Positions 7,899 through 19,796 of a stretch of DNA of 64,000 bases are shown piece by piece (positions within the stretch are counted from its first letter, which is position 1; each line of letters starts with the position of its first letter). The notes under the pieces were generated by a model that worked only from the letters and a program-made list of their open reading frames with translations, did not search any database and was not told where the DNA came from. The translations under genes and the position numbers were made by a program. The stretch spans positions 1 to 64,000 of the forward strand of contig PKRG01000002.1 of NCBI GenBank assembly GCA_017577575.1. The letters run 5' to 3'. Origin of the DNA: Acidimicrobiia bacterium (GTDB lineage: Bacteria > Actinomycetota > Acidimicrobiia > Spongiisociales > ZC4RG35).

Positions 7899-8588
7899 AT
7901 GATCGACGACCGGGTTTCCAGGGGCCTGCGCCGCCAGATGGAGCGCCGAGCAGCCGAACTGGCCGACGGGCGCCGGCCGATCGGCTGGAAAGCCGGGTTC
8001 GGGGCTCCCGCCACCCTCGAGAAGTTCCGCCTCGACGGGCCCCTCGTCGGTTACATGACCGACGGCTCGCTCCTCGGCGACGGCGCCACCGTCGACGTAT
8101 CCGGCTGGTCCAACCCGGTCGCCGAGCCCGAGATCGCCGTGTGGGTCGGCGCCGACATCCCCGCCGACCCGACCGAGCACGACGTCCGGGCATCGATCGC
8201 CGCCCTCGCCCCCGCCATCGAGTTGGCCGACGTCTATCCCCCGCCCGAAGACGTCGAAGAAGCCCTCGCCGGAAACGTGTACCACCGGGGCGTGCTCCTC
8301 GGCGAACGTGACGAGCGGCGGGCGGGCGGCCACGTCGAGGATCTGACAGCCCGCGTGACCCGGAACGGCGAGCCCATCGAGGTACCCGACGACCTGGAGT
8401 CGCTCACCGGCCGCATCCCCGACGTCGTCGCCCACCTGGCCCGCCTCGTCGCCTCGACGGGCGAACGGGTCCGGTCCGGGGACGTGATCATCACCGGAGC
8501 GATCGTCCCGCCGGTTTCGCTCGCCTCGGGCATCACCGTCTTCTACGAACTGTCCGGCTACCCCGCCCTCACGGTCCACGCCGGCTGA
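7899..8588 (+). CDS. FAH-superfamily hydratase/decarboxylase (2-keto-4-pentenoate hydratase-like)
   Basis: Protein of 229 residues with the hydratase arrangement: IGWKAGFGAP near the N terminus, VAEPEIAVWVGADIP with the metal-site glutamates, IELADVYPP, and the closing SGDVIITGAIVPPVSL. Homologues act on 2-hydroxy-dienoates or 2-oxo-acid enols in aromatic catabolism; no pathway partners are nearby. TAGACT (7885-7890) lies 8 nt before the ATG with no Shine-Dalgarno, so a leaderless mRNA is likely. Confidence 0.75.
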   Translation: MIDDRVSRGLRRQMERRAAELADGRRPIGWKAGFGAPATLEKFRLDGPLVGYMTDGSLLGDGATVDVSGWSNPVAEPEIAVWVGADIPADPTEHDVRASIAALAPAIELADVYPPPEDVEEALAGNVYHRGVLLGERDERRAGGHVEDLTARVTRNGEPIEVPDDLESLTGRIPDVVAHLARLVASTGERVRSGDVIITGAIVPPVSLASGITVFYELSGYPALTVHAG

Positions 8589-8614
8589 TTCCCGACCAAT
8601 TCCCCCCGCCGGTT

Positions 8615-8628
8615 AGGCCCTTCTCCCC
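8615..8628. promoter_or_regulatory. Weak DosR/DevR-like box before nifJ
   Basis: AGGCCCTTCTCCCC matches GGGACCTTCGGCCC at 10 of 14 positions and sits about 45 bp before the start codon. Weak by itself; reported because stronger copies occur at other fermentation genes in this window. Confidence 0.3.
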
Positions 8629-8665
8629 TGCCCGCCCGGAGACGGCCTCCTTACCTTGAGGGCGT

Positions 8666-12196
<3,531 letters not shown>

Positions 12197-12206
12197 CCCA
12201 CTCGCC

Positions 12207-12231
12207 GTTTCCGAGAGTACCCGGCGGGTAA
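12207..12231 (+). promoter_or_regulatory. SigB/SigF-type promoter
   Basis: GTTT (12207-12210), 15-bp spacer, GGGTAA (12226-12231), just after the nifJ stop. Its start point would fall immediately before the GGAAGGAGGT of the 54-residue gene at 12255. Confidence 0.7.
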
Positions 12232-12254
12232 CCGGAGCCCGGAAGGAGGTCGGT

Positions 12255-12419
12255 ATGCCCGTGCACCGCGGCCAGGACTCGAAAGGCCCCTACTACCAGT
12301 GGGGCGATTCCGGCAAGAAGTACCACTACCAGGCCGGAGACAAGACCAGTCGGGAGAACGCCAAGAAGAGGGCCGAGCGTCAGGGCCGTGCCGCCCGCGC
12401 CTCGGGCTACAAGGGCTGA
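12255..12419 (+). CDS. Small basic Tyr/Lys-rich protein
   Basis: Protein of 54 residues with an excellent ribosome binding site (GGAAGGAGGT, 12241-12250). The sequence is soluble and strongly basic: a GPYYQWGDSGKKYHYQ core, then a Lys/Arg-rich helix (RENAKKRAERQGRAA) ending in SGYKG. The pattern looks like a conserved bacterial small-protein family, but I cannot name it. It has its own SigB/SigF-type promoter, so stress expression is expected. Confidence 0.7.
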   Translation: MPVHRGQDSKGPYYQWGDSGKKYHYQAGDKTSRENAKKRAERQGRAARASGYKG

Positions 12420-12450
12420 CAGCCGCAGGTCCCCGCGTTAGCCTCCGACG

Positions 12451-13056
12451 ATGGCTGCGGAGATCCGGGTCGTCCCCGCCAACGAAGTGAGCTGTCGCGA
12501 CCTGATGGCGGTGTTCGGCCAGCGAGGGCCGGCCGCCGGGTGCTACTGCCAGCGCTACAGCCTGGCGCCGGGCGAGGCGTTCTCGAAGTTTCCCCGCCAG
12601 GAACGGGCCGAGAGGCTCCGCGCCCAGACGAACTGCGGGAACCCGCAAGCGACCCGGACCAGCGGCCTCGTCGCCTACCTGGGAGACGAGCCGGTCGGCT
12701 GGTGTGCAGTGGAGCCCCGCCCCGCCTTCTTCGGCCTGCTGCGGGTGTACCGGCTGCCCTGGGAAGGACGTGACGAAGACAGGAACGATCCCGACATCTG
12801 GGCGGTCACCTGCGTCCTCGTCCGGGCCGGGCATCGCAAACGCGGGGTCGCCTACGCCCTGGCAGAGGCCGCCGTCGACCACGCCCGCCGCAACGGCGCC
12901 CGCGCCCTCGAGGCCTATCCGATGCGCGCCGAGACCGGTTACGTGAGCTGGGACGAGATCCACGTCGGAGTCGAGAGCATCTTCGCCGCCGCCGGGATGA
13001 CCGAGGTCACCCGTCCCGGCAAACGGCGGCTCGTGATGCGCATCGACTTCGACTGA
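12451..13056 (+). CDS. GNAT-family N-acetyltransferase
   Basis: Protein of 201 residues. The acetyl-CoA motif A is visible as VTCVLVRAGHRKRGVAYALAEAAVDHARRNGA (R/Q-x-x-G-x-G/A type), followed by ALEAYP. An N-terminal GCYCQRY segment and YLGDEPVGWCAVEPR are typical of a subgroup of uncharacterised actinobacterial GNATs. The substrate is unknown. TAGCCT (12439-12444) lies 6 nt before the ATG, indicating a leaderless start. Confidence 0.85.
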   Translation: MAAEIRVVPANEVSCRDLMAVFGQRGPAAGCYCQRYSLAPGEAFSKFPRQERAERLRAQTNCGNPQATRTSGLVAYLGDEPVGWCAVEPRPAFFGLLRVYRLPWEGRDEDRNDPDIWAVTCVLVRAGHRKRGVAYALAEAAVDHARRNGARALEAYPMRAETGYVSWDEIHVGVESIFAAAGMTEVTRPGKRRLVMRIDFD

Positions 13057-13071
13057 TCAGCCGCCGGCCGA

Positions 13072-13434
13072 CTACCACTCCAACCCGCGGTCGCCGAACC
13101 GGGCGTACCGGGCGACGACGACCCAATCGGTTTGGAGCGGCCCGTAGAGGTGAGGGAACAGTTCCCCGTCTCCACCGTCCTCCATCCGGACCTCGGCTCC
13201 CGCCCGGCGGGCCGCGTCGGCATCGATCTCGAGCACCACGAGCGGAGAGCCGCAGTCGCGGTAGATGGCCTCTGCCACCCGCCTCACCTGGTCGGGTGTG
13301 GCCGAGCAGTGGATGAAACCGACCTCCTCCAGCCGGGCACCCCTCGTCGACCAGCGGTACTCCCCCGCCTGCTGGGCCTCCTCCCAGCAGGCCCGGTCGG
13401 CGATGTGGAACAGCCGGGGGCCGGGGCCGCTCAC
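13072..13434 (-). CDS. DUF952-domain protein
   Basis: Protein of 120 residues with the DUF952 hallmarks: LFHIADRACWEEAQQAGEYRW at the N terminus, EEVGFIHCSATPDQVRRVA in the middle and LFPHLYGPLQTDWVV near the end. Function unknown. The GTG start overlaps the stop of the permease gene by 4 bp, so it is transcribed as the last gene of the sugar ABC operon, although DUF952 proteins have no known transport role. Confidence 0.88.
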   Translation of the reverse strand: MSGPGPRLFHIADRACWEEAQQAGEYRWSTRGARLEEVGFIHCSATPDQVRRVAEAIYRDCGSPLVVLEIDADAARRAGAEVRMEDGGDGELFPHLYGPLQTDWVVVARYARFGDRGLEW

Positions 13435-14312
13435 CCCTTCACCGCGCCCATCGTGAAGCCGGCGATGAACCGGTCGAGGAACAGGTTGAACACGATGGCG
13501 ATGGGGAGCGCCACGAACACCGCCGCCGCCTGCAGCGACTGCCAGAAGAACACGTCGCCCCGCACCAAGGCGGTGGGCACGCCGACGCTGATCGTCTTGT
13601 TGGCGGTCGAAGAGATGAACGACAGGGCGTAGATGAACTCGTGCGCCGACAGGGTGAAAGAGAAGACGATCACCGCCACGATCCCGGGGAACACGAGCGG
13701 CAGAACCGTCCTCATCACCGCCCCGGCGCGGGTGTAACCGTCGACCATCGCCTGCTCTTCGATGTCACGGGGGATCCCCTTGAAGAAGCCCATCAAAAGC
13801 CACACCGAGATCGGGATCGTGATCGTCGGGTAGACGAGGATCAGCGACCACAGCGACTCCAGCAGCCCGAGCGAGGCGACCACCCGGGACATGGGCAGGA
13901 ACAGCAGCGTCGGCGGGATCAGGTAGACGAGGAAGATGGCGATGCCCATTCGCTCGCCCCACCGTCCCGCCAGCCGGGCCAGGCTGTAGGCCGCCGGGAG
14001 GCTGATCAGCAGGGTGATCGCCACCACCGCCAGCCCCACCACCATCGTGTTGCGAACGAACGTCAGGAAGGCGGTGTTCTCGAACAGGTAACGGATGTGT
14101 TCGAGGGTGGGCGGCAGGGTGAACCAGAACGGGTTGTTGTCCCGGTTGTAGAGGTCCTGGTCCTGCTTGAACATCGTGATGGTGGACCACAGGAACGGGA
14201 ACGCGGCCAACAGCGCGGCGGTGATCGCCAGGACGTAGAGGCTCACCCGCCCCCAGACGCGTTTCAGCTCGGCCCGGCGCCGCTGGGCTTCGAGGGTGGT
14301 CGCAGCCATCAC
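13431..14312 (-). CDS. Sugar ABC transporter permease (MalG/UgpE type)
   Basis: Inner-membrane permease of 293 residues with six predicted transmembrane helices. The ABC coupling EAA loop is visible as EEQAMVDGYTRAGAVMRTVLPLVFPG. The N terminus carries the LYVLAITAALLAAFPFLWSTITMFK segment usual in MalG-like subunits. Its start overlaps the upstream MalF-type permease by 4 bp. It pairs with that subunit to form the channel of the importer at 13.4-17.7 kb. Confidence 0.92.
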   Translation of the reverse strand: MMAATTLEAQRRRAELKRVWGRVSLYVLAITAALLAAFPFLWSTITMFKQDQDLYNRDNNPFWFTLPPTLEHIRYLFENTAFLTFVRNTMVVGLAVVAITLLISLPAAYSLARLAGRWGERMGIAIFLVYLIPPTLLFLPMSRVVASLGLLESLWSLILVYPTITIPISVWLLMGFFKGIPRDIEEQAMVDGYTRAGAVMRTVLPLVFPGIVAVIVFSFTLSAHEFIYALSFISSTANKTISVGVPTALVRGDVFFWQSLQAAAVFVALPIAIVFNLFLDRFIAGFTMGAVKG

Positions 14313-15238
14313 AACACCTCCGTGCGACGGGCGAAGCGCAGGATGAGCGCCGCCACCGCCACCAGCACCGGCAGCAGGAACAGGGCCGTGCCGGCCCCCT
14401 GGGCCAGGTCACCGCCCTCGATCCCCTTGTAGAACGCCCACGAGGCGAGCACCTGGGTGTAGTTGGTGGGACCGCCGCGGGTGAGGACGTGGACGACGGT
14501 CATGTCGGTGACGCTGAGGATCACCCCGAAGAGGACGGCCACGCCGATGATCGGCGCCATCAGGGGGATCTCGATCTCGAACGTCCGGCGCCAGAAACCG
14601 GCGCCGTCGATGTCGGAGGCGTCGCGGATCTCGGTGGGGATCGCCAGCATCCCCGCCATGACGATGACGGCCGCCAGCGGCACGATCCGCCAGGTGTGGA
14701 CGATGATCACCGAGGCGAGAGCCAGGCGCGGTTGGCCCAGCCAGATCATGTTGCCCTCCAGCAGCCCCAGTTGGCGGAGTACCCAGTCGATGGGGCTGAA
14801 GATCGTGTCGAGGGTCCACAGCCAGCTGATCGTCGCCAGCGACACCGGGGTCGTCCACGGCAGCAGGACGAGGAGGCGGATCAGCCACTTGAATTTGAAG
14901 TCCTTGGTGAGGATCAGCGCCAGGGCCGTGGCGAGGATCACGACCAGGGCGTTGGAGACGACCGTGAAGAACAGGGTGTTGCGCAGTGCGCGCCAGAACA
15001 CCGGATCCTCCAACACCTGGCGCAGTGTCTCGAGCCCGACGAAGTCGAGGCTCGGGTCACCGACGGTGACGTCGCTGAACGCCATCAGCACGGCCAGGAC
15101 GAACGGAAACCCGACCAGGGCGACGATGTAGACCACCGCCGGGGTGAGGCCTCCCACCGCCAGCAAGCGCTCGGAGTCGAGGAGGCTGCGCCGGGGCCGG
15201 CGGGATGCCACCCCTGCCGCCAGCGCCTCGTCGCTCAT
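14309..15238 (-). CDS. Sugar ABC transporter permease (MalF/UgpA type)
   Basis: Protein of 309 residues with six transmembrane helices. The coupling loop reads EIRDASDIDGAGFWRRTFEIEIPLMAP, and the terminal LTRGGPTNYTQVLASWAFYKG block is characteristic of MalF-like subunits. ATG 15238 is chosen because it overlaps the ATPase stop as ATGA; an in-frame ATG at 15283 lies inside the ATPase gene. Second permease of the importer. Confidence 0.92.
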   Translation of the reverse strand: MSDEALAAGVASRRPRRSLLDSERLLAVGGLTPAVVYIVALVGFPFVLAVLMAFSDVTVGDPSLDFVGLETLRQVLEDPVFWRALRNTLFFTVVSNALVVILATALALILTKDFKFKWLIRLLVLLPWTTPVSLATISWLWTLDTIFSPIDWVLRQLGLLEGNMIWLGQPRLALASVIIVHTWRIVPLAAVIVMAGMLAIPTEIRDASDIDGAGFWRRTFEIEIPLMAPIIGVAVLFGVILSVTDMTVVHVLTRGGPTNYTQVLASWAFYKGIEGGDLAQGAGTALFLLPVLVAVAALILRFARRTEVL

Positions 15239-16257
15239 GCGTCCCCCCTCAGCCGCTTGCCGGTGCGCGGGTCGAAGTAGCACAGGTCGGCGGCGGCGAC
15301 GCCGAACTCGTAGGTGGCGCCCTCGGCGATCGTCGAGCCGACCGGCACCCGGGCGATCACCTTCGTGTTCTCGTCGTAGCCCTCCACCACGCCGTAGAGG
15401 AACCGGTCCGAGCCCAGGTACTCGCTGCGGTTGACGTGGAAGCGAAACGTCGACGGCACGTCCCGTTCGGTGAACTCGCCGATGGGTTTGAAGTTCTCGG
15501 GACGGAAGCCGACGACGCGGTGCTCACCCTCCAGCAGGTTCATCGGCGGGGAGCCGATGAACGTCGCCACGAACGTGTCGGCCGGGTCGGAGTAGATCTC
15601 CTCGGGGGTGCCGAACTGGCGGATCTTCCCGTCCCGCATGACCGCGATGCGGTCCCCCATGCCCATCGCCTCGACCTGGTCGTGGGTGACGTAGATGGTC
15701 GTGATCCCCACGCGGCGCTGGAACTCCAGGAGGTCGTCGCGGGCGGCGGCGCGCAGCTTGGCGTCGAGGTTGGACAAGGGCTCGTCCAACAGGAACACGT
15801 TCGGCTCCCGCACCAGCGCCCGGGCGAGCGCCACGCGCTGGCGCTCGCCTCCCGACAACTGGCGGGGTCGGCGATCGAGGTAGCGGTCGATACCCAAGAG
15901 CTCGGCGGCCCATCTCACCCGCTTGTCCTGCTCGGCCTTGTCGACGCCCTCTGCCCGCAGCGGGAAGGCGATGTTGCGCGCCACGGTCATGTGCGGGTAC
16001 AGGGCGTAGCTCTGGAACACCATCGCCACCTTGCGGATGCGGGGAGGGAGACCGTTCATCTTCTCGCCGCCGATGTAGATCTCCCCGGAGGTCGGCTCCT
16101 CCAACCCGGCGATCATCCGCAGCAGCGTGGTCTTGCCACAGCCGGAAGGGCCCAACAGGACCAGGAACTCCCCCTCGCGGGAGGCGAGGTCGACGTGGTC
16201 CACTGCGACCATGTCGCCGAACTCCTTGGTGAGGCCGCGAACCTCGACCACCGACAC
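15235..16257 (-). CDS. Sugar ABC transporter ATPase (MalK/UgpC type)
   Basis: Protein of 340 residues. Walker A GPSGCGKTT (36-44), Q-loop Q82, signature LSGGERQ (134-140), Walker B VFLLDEP (154-160), then the switch His in VTHDQ. The last 100 residues form the TOBE/OB regulatory domain of MalK-type ATPases (VGFRPENF and the closing LCYFDPRTGKRL). It energises the two permeases encoded downstream with 4-bp overlaps. Confidence 0.95.
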   Translation of the reverse strand: MSVVEVRGLTKEFGDMVAVDHVDLASREGEFLVLLGPSGCGKTTLLRMIAGLEEPTSGEIYIGGEKMNGLPPRIRKVAMVFQSYALYPHMTVARNIAFPLRAEGVDKAEQDKRVRWAAELLGIDRYLDRRPRQLSGGERQRVALARALVREPNVFLLDEPLSNLDAKLRAAARDDLLEFQRRVGITTIYVTHDQVEAMGMGDRIAVMRDGKIRQFGTPEEIYSDPADTFVATFIGSPPMNLLEGEHRVVGFRPENFKPIGEFTERDVPSTFRFHVNRSEYLGSDRFLYGVVEGYDENTKVIARVPVGSTIAEGATYEFGVAAADLCYFDPRTGKRLRGDA

Positions 16258-16273
16258 GTGAGTCCCCCCCTTC

Positions 16274-17716
16274 TCAGGAGTCGCCGCCGACCAGACCCCT
16301 CTGTCGCCAGTCGGCGTAGATCGCCTGGATCTTCGCCTCGGCGTCGGCGACAGCCTGTTCGGGGGTCTTCTCGCCCCGGGCGGCCTCGGCGAACATCACC
16401 GGGATGATCGACTCGCCGAAGATCTGGCCGGTGGCGGGGTTGGCGGGGCCGGGGTGCCCGACGTTGGTGCTCCAGTTGATGGCGTCGCTCAGCACCGCCA
16501 GCTTGTCCGACGGCTGCGACCCGAACGGGTCGTCCGCCACCCAGTCACCCAGCTTGGGCACCAGTGAGTCCCAGGCGGGGAAGTCGTACAACTGGGAGTG
16601 CCAGCACGCCGCCTCGTAGTTCAGCGTGTAGTGGAGCAGGAACTCCTTGGCGGCGTCCACGTTCTGGGCGTGGTTGGGGATGATCCAGTTGTACATGACA
16701 TGGGTGGCGACCATCCGGTCGGCGGGCCCTTCCAGGGCGGCGCTGAAGAACGTGTCGGCGGCGACTTCGGGGTTTGCCTCCTGGGAGGTGCGGTATGCCG
16801 AGATCGAGTTGAGGATGTAGGACAACTGACCGGCGATCAGGCCCTCGTTGTTGGAGGCCGCCTCCCAGGCGAACACCTCGTCGGTCATGGCCCCTTCGAA
16901 GAGGTCCCGCATGTACTCGACGGCGCGGATCGTCTCCTCGGAGTTGATGACGACGTTCTCGTTCTCGTCCTGGATGGAGGCCCCGAACGACCACAACAGG
17001 GCCCGGCCGGCCATGTTGGAGTCGATCTCCTGGGACATCCCGATGCCCATCTGCACGCCCTGCTCCGAGTAGATCTTCGAGCCGTACTCGAGCAGCTCGT
17101 CCCAGGTGGTGGGGCCGTCGGGCAGCCCGGCGGTCTCCCACAGGCTGCGCCGGTAGTTGCCCGGGTCGGGCACCCAGCCCGGACAGTAGGCGTAGTACTT
17201 GTCCGTGTTGGGGTTGTAGCTCGAGCGCTGGCAGATGGCCACCTGCTCGCCCCAGCGCCGGGACGCCTCCTCCGTCACGTCCTTCATGTCGACGACGCTG
17301 GGCTCGAACTGCGACAGCGGGGCGATGTACTGGATCAGGTCGTGCCCCTCTCCCGCCGAGATCTCCGCCGAGATCCGGGCCGGGATCTCCGCCACGGTGA
17401 TGTGATCGACCGTGACGTCGACGCCCACCTCCTGTCCCCACTGCTGCACGAACGGGTCGAACCATTCGTCGTGAGCGGGGACGAAATGGCTCCAGAGGAG
17501 AATCCGGAGCTCACCCGAGAGCGGCACGGTCGGCTCTTCGAACTTGATGTCCGGAGCGCCGATCGTGGTCGACGGTCCCGACCCCGCGGTGGTGCCGGGG
17601 CCGCCGGTGGTGTCGACTCCGGCGCGTCCCCCACAGGCTGCGAGACCTGCCATCACGAGATAACGGAGGAAATCCCGCCGTCTGAGTCCCGTGAACTCGC
17701 GCGGATCGTAGGTCAT
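16274..17716 (-). CDS. ABC sugar-binding Tat lipoprotein
   Basis: Extracellular solute-binding protein family 1, 480 residues. The N terminus has a twin-arginine motif (RRRDFLR, 12-18), then a hydrophobic core and a lipobox LAAC with Cys28, so it is probably exported folded by Tat and lipid-anchored. The mature part shows SBP_bac_1 features (LRILLWSHFVPAHDEWF, PTTWDELLEYGSKIY). AGGAGGGG precedes ATG 17716. It is the first gene of the five-gene importer operon. A sugar or polyol ligand is inferred from the family only. Confidence 0.92.
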   Translation of the reverse strand: MTYDPREFTGLRRRDFLRYLVMAGLAACGGRAGVDTTGGPGTTAGSGPSTTIGAPDIKFEEPTVPLSGELRILLWSHFVPAHDEWFDPFVQQWGQEVGVDVTVDHITVAEIPARISAEISAGEGHDLIQYIAPLSQFEPSVVDMKDVTEEASRRWGEQVAICQRSSYNPNTDKYYAYCPGWVPDPGNYRRSLWETAGLPDGPTTWDELLEYGSKIYSEQGVQMGIGMSQEIDSNMAGRALLWSFGASIQDENENVVINSEETIRAVEYMRDLFEGAMTDEVFAWEAASNNEGLIAGQLSYILNSISAYRTSQEANPEVAADTFFSAALEGPADRMVATHVMYNWIIPNHAQNVDAAKEFLLHYTLNYEAACWHSQLYDFPAWDSLVPKLGDWVADDPFGSQPSDKLAVLSDAINWSTNVGHPGPANPATGQIFGESIIPVMFAEAARGEKTPEQAVADAEAKIQAIYADWRQRGLVGGDS

Positions 17717-17806
17717 CACCCCTCCTCGTGTAGACCTCGGCGACCCAACATACACGGGGACCCTCCGACCGCGCCGGATGAACCAGGGGTTTTCCGGGAA
17801 CGGAGG

Positions 17807-18292
17807 TCAGCCCAGCCAGAGCTCCGAAAAGGCCTCGGTGGGGGGAGCGAAGACGGCGGGGTCGACGTGGCGGAGCAACACGGCCGACACGTCCCGCAGG
17901 GACACCACGCCGAGGCCGCCGTCGGGCATCGCCACCAGGACGTGACGCAACTGCTCGTTGAGCAACACCCCGGCGACCATCGCCACCGACATCGAGCCAT
18001 CGACGATGATCGGGCCCGGCGTTGCGACGGTGCCCACCGGCTCCTCCGGGTCGGCCCCCGCCCCGATTCCCCGGGAGATGTCGCGCTCGGTGACCACGGC
18101 GCGGCCGTGATCGACGACGAGGGCGGACACGCCTTCCACGCGCATGAGCCGCGCTGCCTCTGCGATCGATGCGGCTCCTTCGATCTCGACGGTGGGACGT
18201 CGAACGAGAGTCGCCACCGGTGAGTCGGGAGATGCCGACTCGGTCGTCGAATGTCCGAAACGCGGAAGGCGTGTCCAGTCCCTCAGGCCCAT
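17807..18292 (-). CDS. CBS-domain protein
   Basis: Protein of 161 residues: a Ser/Pro-rich N-terminal tail of about 30 residues, then two CBS motifs (RLMRVEGVSALVVDHGRAVVTERDI and LLNEQLRHVLVAMPDGGLGVVSLRDV). The second half ends in a short unique tail. CGAGGAG precedes the ATG. A DosR-like box lies 53 bp upstream. It is the second stand-alone CBS protein of this part of the window. Confidence 0.85.
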   Translation of the reverse strand: MGLRDWTRLPRFGHSTTESASPDSPVATLVRRPTVEIEGAASIAEAARLMRVEGVSALVVDHGRAVVTERDISRGIGAGADPEEPVGTVATPGPIIVDGSMSVAMVAGVLLNEQLRHVLVAMPDGGLGVVSLRDVSAVLLRHVDPAVFAPPTEAFSELWLG

Positions 18293-18344
18293 GTCGCTCC
18301 TCGACTGACACCCGAGTGATACGGGACGCGCCCTCCCACCGGTA

Positions 18345-18358
18345 GGGACGAAGTACCC
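18345..18358 (-). promoter_or_regulatory. DosR/DevR-like box
   Basis: On the minus strand GGGTACTTCGTCCC matches GGGACCTTCGGCCC at 11 of 14 positions. It is centred about 60 bp before the CBS gene at 18292. Confidence 0.4.
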
Positions 18359-18385
18359 GGAAAGCCCGGCCGGATGTCCCGTCGC

Positions 18386-19324
18386 CTAGTCGATCGCGGC
18401 GAGCGCCCGGCGCACGGCCTGCGCCGAGGCGCGGATCTCTTCGATCTCCTTCTCGGTGGCGCTGAACGGCACGATCTCGCCGGCGCCGCCGGCGTCGACC
18501 AGGCGGGGAAGGGAGATGCACACGTCACCCAGGTCGAACACCGACCCGACGGGTGCCGTCACCGGGAGCACCGCCGAGTGACTGTCGCGGTCGAGGGCGT
18601 CGAGGATCTGGGTGACCGCCAGCGATATGGCCCAGCTCGTGGAGCCCTTGCCCTCGATGATCTCGTAGGCGGAGTTGCGTACCTCGGCGAGGATCTCTTC
18701 ACGGTCGGCGGCTTCGAGCCGATGGCCGTCGGCCGTGCGCAGCTCCACCAAGGGCGCCCCTCCGATGGTCGCCGACGACCACAGCACCGTCTCGGAGTCG
18801 CCGTGCTCTCCCACCACGTGGGCGTGGACGTGCCGTTCGGCGATGGCGAAGCGGAGGGCGAGCAGGTGTCGGAGGCGGGAAGAGTCGAGGACGGTGCCCG
18901 AACCCAGCACGGTCCCGTCGTCGCGGCCGGTGAGCCGGATGGAGAGCTGGGTGAGGACATCGACGGGGTTGGTGACGACGAGGAGGATGGCATCGGGCGC
19001 GACGGCCGCGAGCTTGGGGATCATGTCCCGGAAGATCCCGGCGTTGCGAGCGGTGAGCTCGAGGCGGGTCTCGCCCGGCCGCTGCTTGGCACCGGCGGTT
19101 ATCACGATGACGTCGGCGCCCTCGCAGACGGAGATGTCGGAGCTGCCCACGATCGTGGCAGGGCCGACGAACTCCAGTCCGTGGCTCAGGTCCAGAGCCT
19201 CGGCCCGGACCTTCTTCGAGTCCAGGTCGTACAGGGAGATGTGGTCGGCGATGCCGCGGTTCAAGGCGGCGAAGGCCACCGCGGTGCCGACGGCTCCCGC
19301 TCCGACGATCGACAGGTGTCGCAC
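18386..19324 (-). CDS. ldh: L-lactate dehydrogenase
   Basis: NAD-dependent interconversion of pyruvate and L-lactate; 312 residues, full length. The dinucleotide motif GAGAVGTA starts at residue 8. The specificity loop AGAKQRPGETR has Gln81 at the position that separates lactate (Gln) from malate (Arg) enzymes. Catalytic Asp147/Arg150 and His174 in GEHGDSE are present. GTG start. It lies 40 bp behind a small membrane-protein gene that carries a strong DosR-like box upstream, so the two may be one operon. It would regenerate NAD when respiration is limited. Confidence 0.93.
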   Translation of the reverse strand: MRHLSIVGAGAVGTAVAFAALNRGIADHISLYDLDSKKVRAEALDLSHGLEFVGPATIVGSSDISVCEGADVIVITAGAKQRPGETRLELTARNAGIFRDMIPKLAAVAPDAILLVVTNPVDVLTQLSIRLTGRDDGTVLGSGTVLDSSRLRHLLALRFAIAERHVHAHVVGEHGDSETVLWSSATIGGAPLVELRTADGHRLEAADREEILAEVRNSAYEIIEGKGSTSWAISLAVTQILDALDRDSHSAVLPVTAPVGSVFDLGDVCISLPRLVDAGGAGEIVPFSATEKEIEEIRASAQAVRRALAAID

Positions 19325-19364
19325 GGCGTCAGTATGTCAGCACGTCGTCACGAGTGTCGTGCGG

Positions 19365-19535
19365 TCAGCGGCCAGGACGCCGACGCGCCGCCTGGGCGTC
19401 GATGATCGCCCCGACGATCAGGCCGAGGGAGGCGCCGGCCAACGGGCCCCACCAGAAGGGCGAGATCAACATCCCGAAGAGCAGCCCCAAGGCGGCACCA
19501 ACCGACAGCCCGGCTCCCGTCCATGCGCCACGCAT
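19365..19535 (-). CDS. Small two-helix glycine-rich membrane protein
   Basis: Protein of 56 residues: two helices rich in Gly/Ala (AGLSVGAALGLLFGMLISPF and LAGASLGLIVGAIIDAQAA) and a basic tail. GAAGGAGGT precedes ATG 19535. Probably co-transcribed with ldh. Similar small proteins often accompany dormancy or stress genes; function unknown. Confidence 0.75.
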   Translation of the reverse strand: MRGAWTGAGLSVGAALGLLFGMLISPFWWGPLAGASLGLIVGAIIDAQAARRRPGR

Positions 19536-19613
19536 CTCGACACCTCCTTCCCCCAGTGCAGCAGCCCCACCGCCGCCGCACCAGGGTCGATGGACCTTCG
19601 ATCGGGGGGAATA

Positions 19614-19628
19614 GGGACCTTCGCCCCT
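19614..19628. promoter_or_regulatory. Strong DosR/DevR-like box
   Basis: GGGACCTTCGCCCCT matches GGGACCTTCGGCCC at 13 of 14 positions, the best in the window. It is about 80 bp before the small membrane protein/ldh operon (minus) and about 55 bp before a TACCGT -10-like element of a possible plus-strand small RNA. Confidence 0.6.
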
Positions 19629-19693
19629 GTCTGTGGAGGGGGCCGCCCGGCATCCTGGAGCGTGGAGCGCCGCCGTTTTCCTACCGTGGAAGG

Positions 19694-19796
19694 ACGGTCC
19701 CACCGCCGTCTTTACCCGGGTCTGGTTCCGTCTCGTCGCGGGCGGCGCTCCGCCCCTCCGTCGAGCGCCCTTCGAGATTCCTCGAAGGGCGCTTTT
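19694..19796 (+). ncRNA. Candidate small RNA ending in an intrinsic terminator
   Basis: No plus-strand gene lies within several kb upstream, yet a textbook plus-strand terminator (stem plus TTTT) ends at 19796. Before it are a TACCGT -10-like element (19682-19687), a stem AAGACGG/CCGTCTT with one bulge (19690-19712), and a perfect GGGCGG/CCGCCC hairpin (19740-19755). Start and function are inferred. It could instead be the 3' structure of the convergent FMN reductase transcript. Confidence 0.35.
19765..19796 (+). terminator. Intrinsic terminator with U tract
   Basis: Perfect 12-bp stem GCGCCCTTCGAG/CTCGAAGGGCGC, ATTC loop, then TTTT on the plus strand. On the minus strand the same hairpin follows the FMN reductase stop directly, so it may act in both directions. 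Confidence 0.8.

Noticed and set aside
17755..17770. GGGACC...GACCG sequence before the sugar ABC operon as another DosR-like box
   Set aside because: Its second half-site is poor and the operon has no oxygen-linked role; not distinguishable from chance at this G+C content.
18386..19324. Malate dehydrogenase instead of lactate dehydrogenase
   Set aside because: The specificity position is Gln81 rather than Arg, and GEHGDSE is the lactate-dehydrogenase form.
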